NCBI GenBank assembly: GCA_945952575.1
Contig: CAMFIY010000013.1
Location: forward strand, 1 to 17,739
DNA length: 17,739 nt
Source of the DNA: an uncultured Leucobacter sp.
GTDB lineage: Bacteria > Actinomycetota > Actinomycetes > Actinomycetales > Microbacteriaceae
Direction: 5' to 3'
Below are positions 14,576-17,739 of the stretch, one piece after another (within the stretch, counting starts at the first letter, position 1; each line of letters starts with the position of its first letter). Below the pieces are notes generated by a model. It saw only the letters and a program-made list of their open reading frames with translations, did not search any database and had not been told where the DNA came from. Both the position numbers and the translations under genes were made by a program.

Positions 14576-16329
14576 GCGAGCGGATGCAGGAACCCGAGAC
14601 GCGGCGGGCGGCGGCGCGGGGGAGGGCGGCGGAGCGCGGACGGCGCGGGATCCGGACCGGCCTCCTGGCCGCGGTGCTGGCAGCCGCCTTCGCGCTGACG
14701 GCCTGCCAGGCCGTGCCCGGAAGCGGCCCGGTTCAGGAAGGCCTGCAGGATCTCAATCAGGGCGAGCAGCCGGTGCAGTTCAACCCGGGAGGGCCCACGA
14801 AGAACGCGAACCAGGAGCAGATCGTCCGCGGCTTCATCGGCGCGGCGCTCTCGAGCGTCAACGACTACCAGGTGGCGCGGGAGTTCCTGACCCCCGACTA
14901 CGCGGGCACGTGGGATCCGGACGACGGCGTGTACGTCGACGAGGGCACGCAGTCCTACAAGCAGGCGAGCGAGCGGGTGGGCGAGCTCTCGGTCAGCGGG
15001 CTCGCGACGGTGGACAGGAGCGGGGTGCTGACCCCGTTGCAGCCCGGCCCCGCCGCCACGACCATGCGATTCGAGTTCGAGCAGGTAGACGGGCAGTGGA
15101 GGATCTCCTCGGCTCCCAACGGCGTGATCATCGACCACTCGCGCTTCTCGGCGGTGCGGACGAAGGTGCAGCTCTACTTCCTCACGCCCGACAATCGGCT
15201 CGTCGCCGAGCCGCGCTGGTACCTCACCGGGTCGACGCTCAGCACCCAGGTGCTCGGCGGCCTGCTGGCCGGCCCGAGCGAGGTCGACGCCAAGGCGATG
15301 CGAACCGCGTTTCCGAGCGGTACGACCCTCAGTTCGAACGCGGTGCCGGTCAACGGCGGCACCGCACGCATCGAGTTCTCGCCGGATCTGCTGACCTCGA
15401 ACGCGGCCACGAGGGACCTCGTGCGGCAGCAGATCGCGGCCAGCCTGCAGTCGGTACCGGGTGTGACGGACTTCGAAGTCTCGGTGAACGGATCCGTCGT
15501 GGACTCCGACTCCGTGCTGGTGCCGGACAATCACACGCGCAACACCGAGAATCTCGTGACGACCGTGCTGCGCAAGGGGAAGCTCGGCGAGCTGAGCGGC
15601 GGCGAGGTGGAGCCGCTGCCGGGAGTCGGGAGCCGGATCGCGCGTATCCATCCGAACGCCGTGGCGCTCGCCGCGGATCGCGAGAGCGCTGCCGTCAGAC
15701 ATGCCGACTCCGACGGTTCCGCGGTGAGCTGGGTCTCCGAGAAGGACATCGTGAAGCTCGACCTGCGGAAGGGCGTCTATGAGCCGAGCCTGGACCGCTT
15801 CGGCTACGTGTGGAGCTACGCGAGCTCGGAGCCGAGGCGGATCCTGGTCCAGCAGCCCGGCAGCGAGCTCTCCTGGCTGAAGATGCCGGATCTCGCCGGC
15901 CGCCTGCCGCTCGCGGTGCGGGTCTCGCCGGGCGGAAACCGGATCGCGATGCTGATGAAAGAGGATTCGGACACCACCGTCGTCCTCGTCGCCGCGATCG
16001 TGCGCGACGAGGACTCCCGCCCCACGGCGATCGTGAACGCCACCGTCGAGCAGCTGATCACGCTGGGCCAGCCGGTCGACCTCGACTGGGTGGATGAAAC
16101 CCGGCTGGTCGCGCTGAGCCGTCTCGAGACCGGGGTCAAGGTCACCGTCGGCCCACTCGGAGACCTGCCGATCGACGCGGGATCGGTGGCGAATGCGATC
16201 GCGGTGAGCGGCGGCGGGAGCCGCACGCTGATCCGGGTGCTCGACCGCTCCGGGCGCCTCTACGCGCCGCAGGGCAGCGGCTGGCAATGGCAGAGCGACG
16301 AGGTGAAGCTCATCGTCCGCACCGGCTGA
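14572..16329 (+). CDS. lpqB: Lipoprotein LpqB
   Basis: 585 residues. The ATG overlaps the mtrB stop (ATGA) with GGAG just upstream. An unusually basic, 29-residue cytoplasmic head is followed by a hydrophobic segment (30-43) and the lipobox LTAC with lipidated C45. Residues about 80-190 form the N-terminal domain, 199-312 a GerMN domain (VQLYFLTPDNRL to FEVSVNG), and 340-585 a beta-propeller-like domain. LpqB is an outer-leaflet lipoprotein that binds the MtrB sensor region and affects its activity. The order mtrA-mtrB-lpqB is conserved across actinobacteria, and the overlap indicates one transcript. Confidence 0.95.
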   Translation: MSERMQEPETRRAAARGRAAERGRRGIRTGLLAAVLAAAFALTACQAVPGSGPVQEGLQDLNQGEQPVQFNPGGPTKNANQEQIVRGFIGAALSSVNDYQVAREFLTPDYAGTWDPDDGVYVDEGTQSYKQASERVGELSVSGLATVDRSGVLTPLQPGPAATTMRFEFEQVDGQWRISSAPNGVIIDHSRFSAVRTKVQLYFLTPDNRLVAEPRWYLTGSTLSTQVLGGLLAGPSEVDAKAMRTAFPSGTTLSSNAVPVNGGTARIEFSPDLLTSNAATRDLVRQQIAASLQSVPGVTDFEVSVNGSVVDSDSVLVPDNHTRNTENLVTTVLRKGKLGELSGGEVEPLPGVGSRIARIHPNAVALAADRESAAVRHADSDGSAVSWVSEKDIVKLDLRKGVYEPSLDRFGYVWSYASSEPRRILVQQPGSELSWLKMPDLAGRLPLAVRVSPGGNRIAMLMKEDSDTTVVLVAAIVRDEDSRPTAIVNATVEQLITLGQPVDLDWVDETRLVALSRLETGVKVTVGPLGDLPIDAGSVANAIAVSGGGSRTLIRVLDRSGRLYAPQGSGWQWQSDEVKLIVRTG

Positions 16330-16330
16330 G

Positions 16331-16345
16331 CGAGGAGGCGCCTCG
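16331..16345 (+). terminator. Possible weak terminator after lpqB
   Basis: CGAGG (16331-16335), loop AGGCG, CCTCG (16341-16345), immediately past the stop codon. No T-run; short stem. It may end the mtrAB-lpqB transcript. Confidence 0.3.
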
Positions 16346-16439
16346 ATCGGCTTCTGCGCTCACAAGGCAGCGATTCCGGACGATGCGGTGAGTTCTCCAC
16401 AGATGTGCGGGATCCGCCGTTCCCGAGTCCCGGCTCGGC

Positions 16440-16451
16440 CAGGCTGAAGCC
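16440..16451 (+). promoter_or_regulatory. Candidate leaderless-type -10 of comF
   Basis: CAGGCT (16440-16445) is followed by six bases and the ATG at 16452. It differs from the TAGGCT seen elsewhere by its first base. No ribosome site is present. Confidence 0.35.
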
Positions 16452-17249
16452 ATGCGGATCCTCATTCTCGTGCGCGGCCTCCTCGGCCTCCTCTGGCCCA
16501 CGCAGTGCGCGGTGTGCGGCGCACCGGACGAGGACTGCTGCGCGGACTGCGCGGCCGAGCTGCGCCGAGCCCGGGGCCGCGTTCGCCGGGGGCGCACCGC
16601 GTCTGGGGTGCCCGTGTGCGTGGCGGGCCCGTACGCGGGACCGCCGCGTGCCCTGCTGCTCGCGTGCAAGCATGACGGGCGCACCGGGTTCGCGCCGCAG
16701 CTGGGCGCGCTGCTCGCGGGCCCGCTGAGCGCGGCCGTGAGCTGCGCGCGCGGGCCGGCTCCGCCCCTCCTGGTCACCGCCCCGTCCCGAGCCTCGCGGG
16801 TGCGGGAGCGCGGGTATCGGCACGTCGAACTGATCGTGCGGCGCGCGTTGCGCGAGGGCGGTGCGGATGCCGTGCTGCTGCCGAACGGGCTCCGAGCACG
16901 ACCCGGCCGACGCTCGCAGGTGGGCCTCGGAGCCGAGGAGCGAAGGCGAAACGCCGCGCTGCTCGAGGTGCGGCCCGGCGCCGTCCGGACGCTGCGCGGC
17001 CGGGAGGTCGTGCTGGTCGACGACATCGTGACGACGGGGGCGACGGCCGATGCGGCGGTCCGCGTGCTCGAGGCGGCCGGTGCGCGCGTCATCGCCGTGG
17101 CGGCGTTGTGCGGCGTCGAGCGTCGGAGCGGCGGGGTGCGCGGTTCCGGGGACGCACGCGGAGCGCCGGAGCGGGAGCCGCCGTGGCCGGCCCTGGGCGC
17201 CCCGGCTGTGCCTCCGGTCGGAAAAGGCGGAGAAGTGTCTGGAAGATGA
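16452..17249 (+). CDS. comF: ComF-family phosphoribosyltransferase-like protein
   Basis: 265 residues. An N-terminal zinc-ribbon-like part has C19-x2-C22 and C30-x2-C33. A type I phosphoribosyltransferase fold follows, with the PRPP-binding loop VVLVDDIVTTGATAD (186-200) and the upstream family motif SRVRERGYRH (115-124). ComF proteins are needed for DNA uptake in Gram-negative and some Gram-positive bacteria; in actinobacteria the role is uncertain. The C-terminal 40 residues (after about 225) are a Gly/Arg/Pro-rich tail not expected for the family and probably disordered. It lies between lpqB and hpf as in Mycobacterium and Streptomyces. Confidence 0.87.
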   Translation: MRILILVRGLLGLLWPTQCAVCGAPDEDCCADCAAELRRARGRVRRGRTASGVPVCVAGPYAGPPRALLLACKHDGRTGFAPQLGALLAGPLSAAVSCARGPAPPLLVTAPSRASRVRERGYRHVELIVRRALREGGADAVLLPNGLRARPGRRSQVGLGAEERRRNAALLEVRPGAVRTLRGREVVLVDDIVTTGATADAAVRVLEAAGARVIAVAALCGVERRSGGVRGSGDARGAPEREPPWPALGAPAVPPVGKGGEVSGR

Positions 17250-17293
17250 CGAGGAATCACGTCACGGAGTGGAGGCCGACGGGCGCTGAGGGG

Positions 17294-17353
17294 TAAGGTT
17301 CGATGAAGGCGTGAAGGTGCGCTGCAGGGCCACCCGCCTGAACCCAGGGAGGT
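17294..17353 (+). promoter_or_regulatory. hpf leader with -10-like TAAGGT and ribosome site
   Basis: TAAGGT (17294-17299) is a candidate -10, giving a leader of about 50 nt. AGGGAGGT (17346-17353) ends close before the ATG at 17358 with good spacing. No clear -35. This gene therefore uses a conventional leader, unlike most others here. Confidence 0.5.
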
Positions 17354-17357
17354 CACC

Positions 17358-17739
17358 ATGGAAGTGCAAATCCGCGGTCGCGGCATCGGCGTCACCGATC
17401 GCTTCGAGAACTATGTGGGTTCCAAGACCGACAAGGTCGCCACCCTGCTGCCGAAGGCGCAGTCCTTCGAGGTCCGAGTCTCCCGGCTGACCGATCGCAG
17501 CCCGCAGAACGGGGACCGGGTCGAGATCACCGTCATCGGCCCCGGCCCGGTGATCCGCGCGGAATCGGCCGGGAGTGACAAGTACTCGGCCTTCGACATC
17601 GCCTACGGCCGGGTGCTCGAGCGCATCCGCCGCCTGAAGGATCGCAAGCACGATCGCCGCGGACGCGGCCGCACCTCACTGGGGGAGGCGGCGTCGAGCG
17701 ACTTCGGTGTCGTCGACCTGACCCCCGCGCCGCTCGAGG
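17358..17739 (+). CDS. hpf: Ribosome hibernation promoting factor, long form (3' truncated by window edge)
   Basis: 127 codons are visible and the frame runs off the end without a stop. The N-terminal domain (1-100) has the S30AE/YfiA pattern: start MEVQIRGRGIGVTDRFENYV, conserved ESAGSDKYSAFDIAYGRVLERIRRLKDRK with basic residues that face 16S rRNA. A basic linker (RRGRGRTS) starts the region leading to the C-terminal dimerisation domain, which is outside the window. The long form pairs two 70S ribosomes into 100S dimers in stationary phase. The start is set by AGGGAGGT. In Mycobacterium and Streptomyces secA comes next. Confidence 0.93.
   Translation, partial: MEVQIRGRGIGVTDRFENYVGSKTDKVATLLPKAQSFEVRVSRLTDRSPQNGDRVEITVIGPGPVIRAESAGSDKYSAFDIAYGRVLERIRRLKDRKHDRRGRGRTSLGEAASSDFGVVDLTPAPLE

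Noticed and set aside
14572..17357. Search for MtrA binding sites (GTnAC direct repeats) upstream of comF and hpf
   Set aside because: Only single GTCAC words were seen (for example near 17260); no paired site with proper spacing.

Overview
This window is high-GC actinobacterial DNA. The gene content and wording (a WhiB2-type regulator, MtrAB-LpqB, a late ComF-hpf pair, many genes whose -10 hexamer sits 6-7 nt before the start codon) suggest an actinomycete, most probably Microbacteriaceae, perhaps Leucobacter-like. The family assignment is an impression from protein sequence and synteny, not a computed placement. No tRNA, rRNA, CRISPR array, insertion sequence or phage gene was seen.

Left part (1-6396) is a cell-surface glycan region. 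It holds the 3' part of a polysaccharide pyruvyl transferase gene (+), a membrane-anchored protein with two META domains (-), UDP-galactopyranose mutase glf (+), an O-antigen ligase/polymerase-type membrane protein (-) translationally coupled to an unrecognised 119-residue protein (-), and mannose-6-phosphate isomerase manA (+). Together these could supply UDP-galactofuranose and mannose-6-phosphate derived sugars, decorate a polymer with pyruvate, and polymerise or ligate it on the outside of the membrane. Divergent pairs here have very short shared control regions; manA and the ligase gene are only 26 bp apart.

Middle part (6397-12038): whiB2, with an AT-rich promoter carrying nested inverted repeats and a strong hairpin after the gene. 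It is followed by a 1007-residue membrane glycosyltransferase coupled by an ATGA overlap to a DUF5719-type secreted protein, then a zincin-like family member whose HExxH site appears to be destroyed. This is a conserved actinobacterial whiB-GT-DUF5719-zincin neighbourhood.

Right part (12039-17739): mtrA-mtrB-lpqB, an envelope-stress and cell-division two-component operon with its accessory lipoprotein, genes 3 nt apart or overlapping; then comF and the start of hpf (long-form hibernation factor), which runs off the end. In related genomes secA usually follows.

The points most worth a second look are the degenerate metallopeptidase, the unknown partner of the ligase, the nested inverted repeats in the whiB2 promoter, a perfect 14-bp palindrome at the -35 position of the glycosyltransferase gene, and the consistent leaderless-style promoters. 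No wholly new defence or mobile system is evident; the novelty is at the level of individual genes and control sites.
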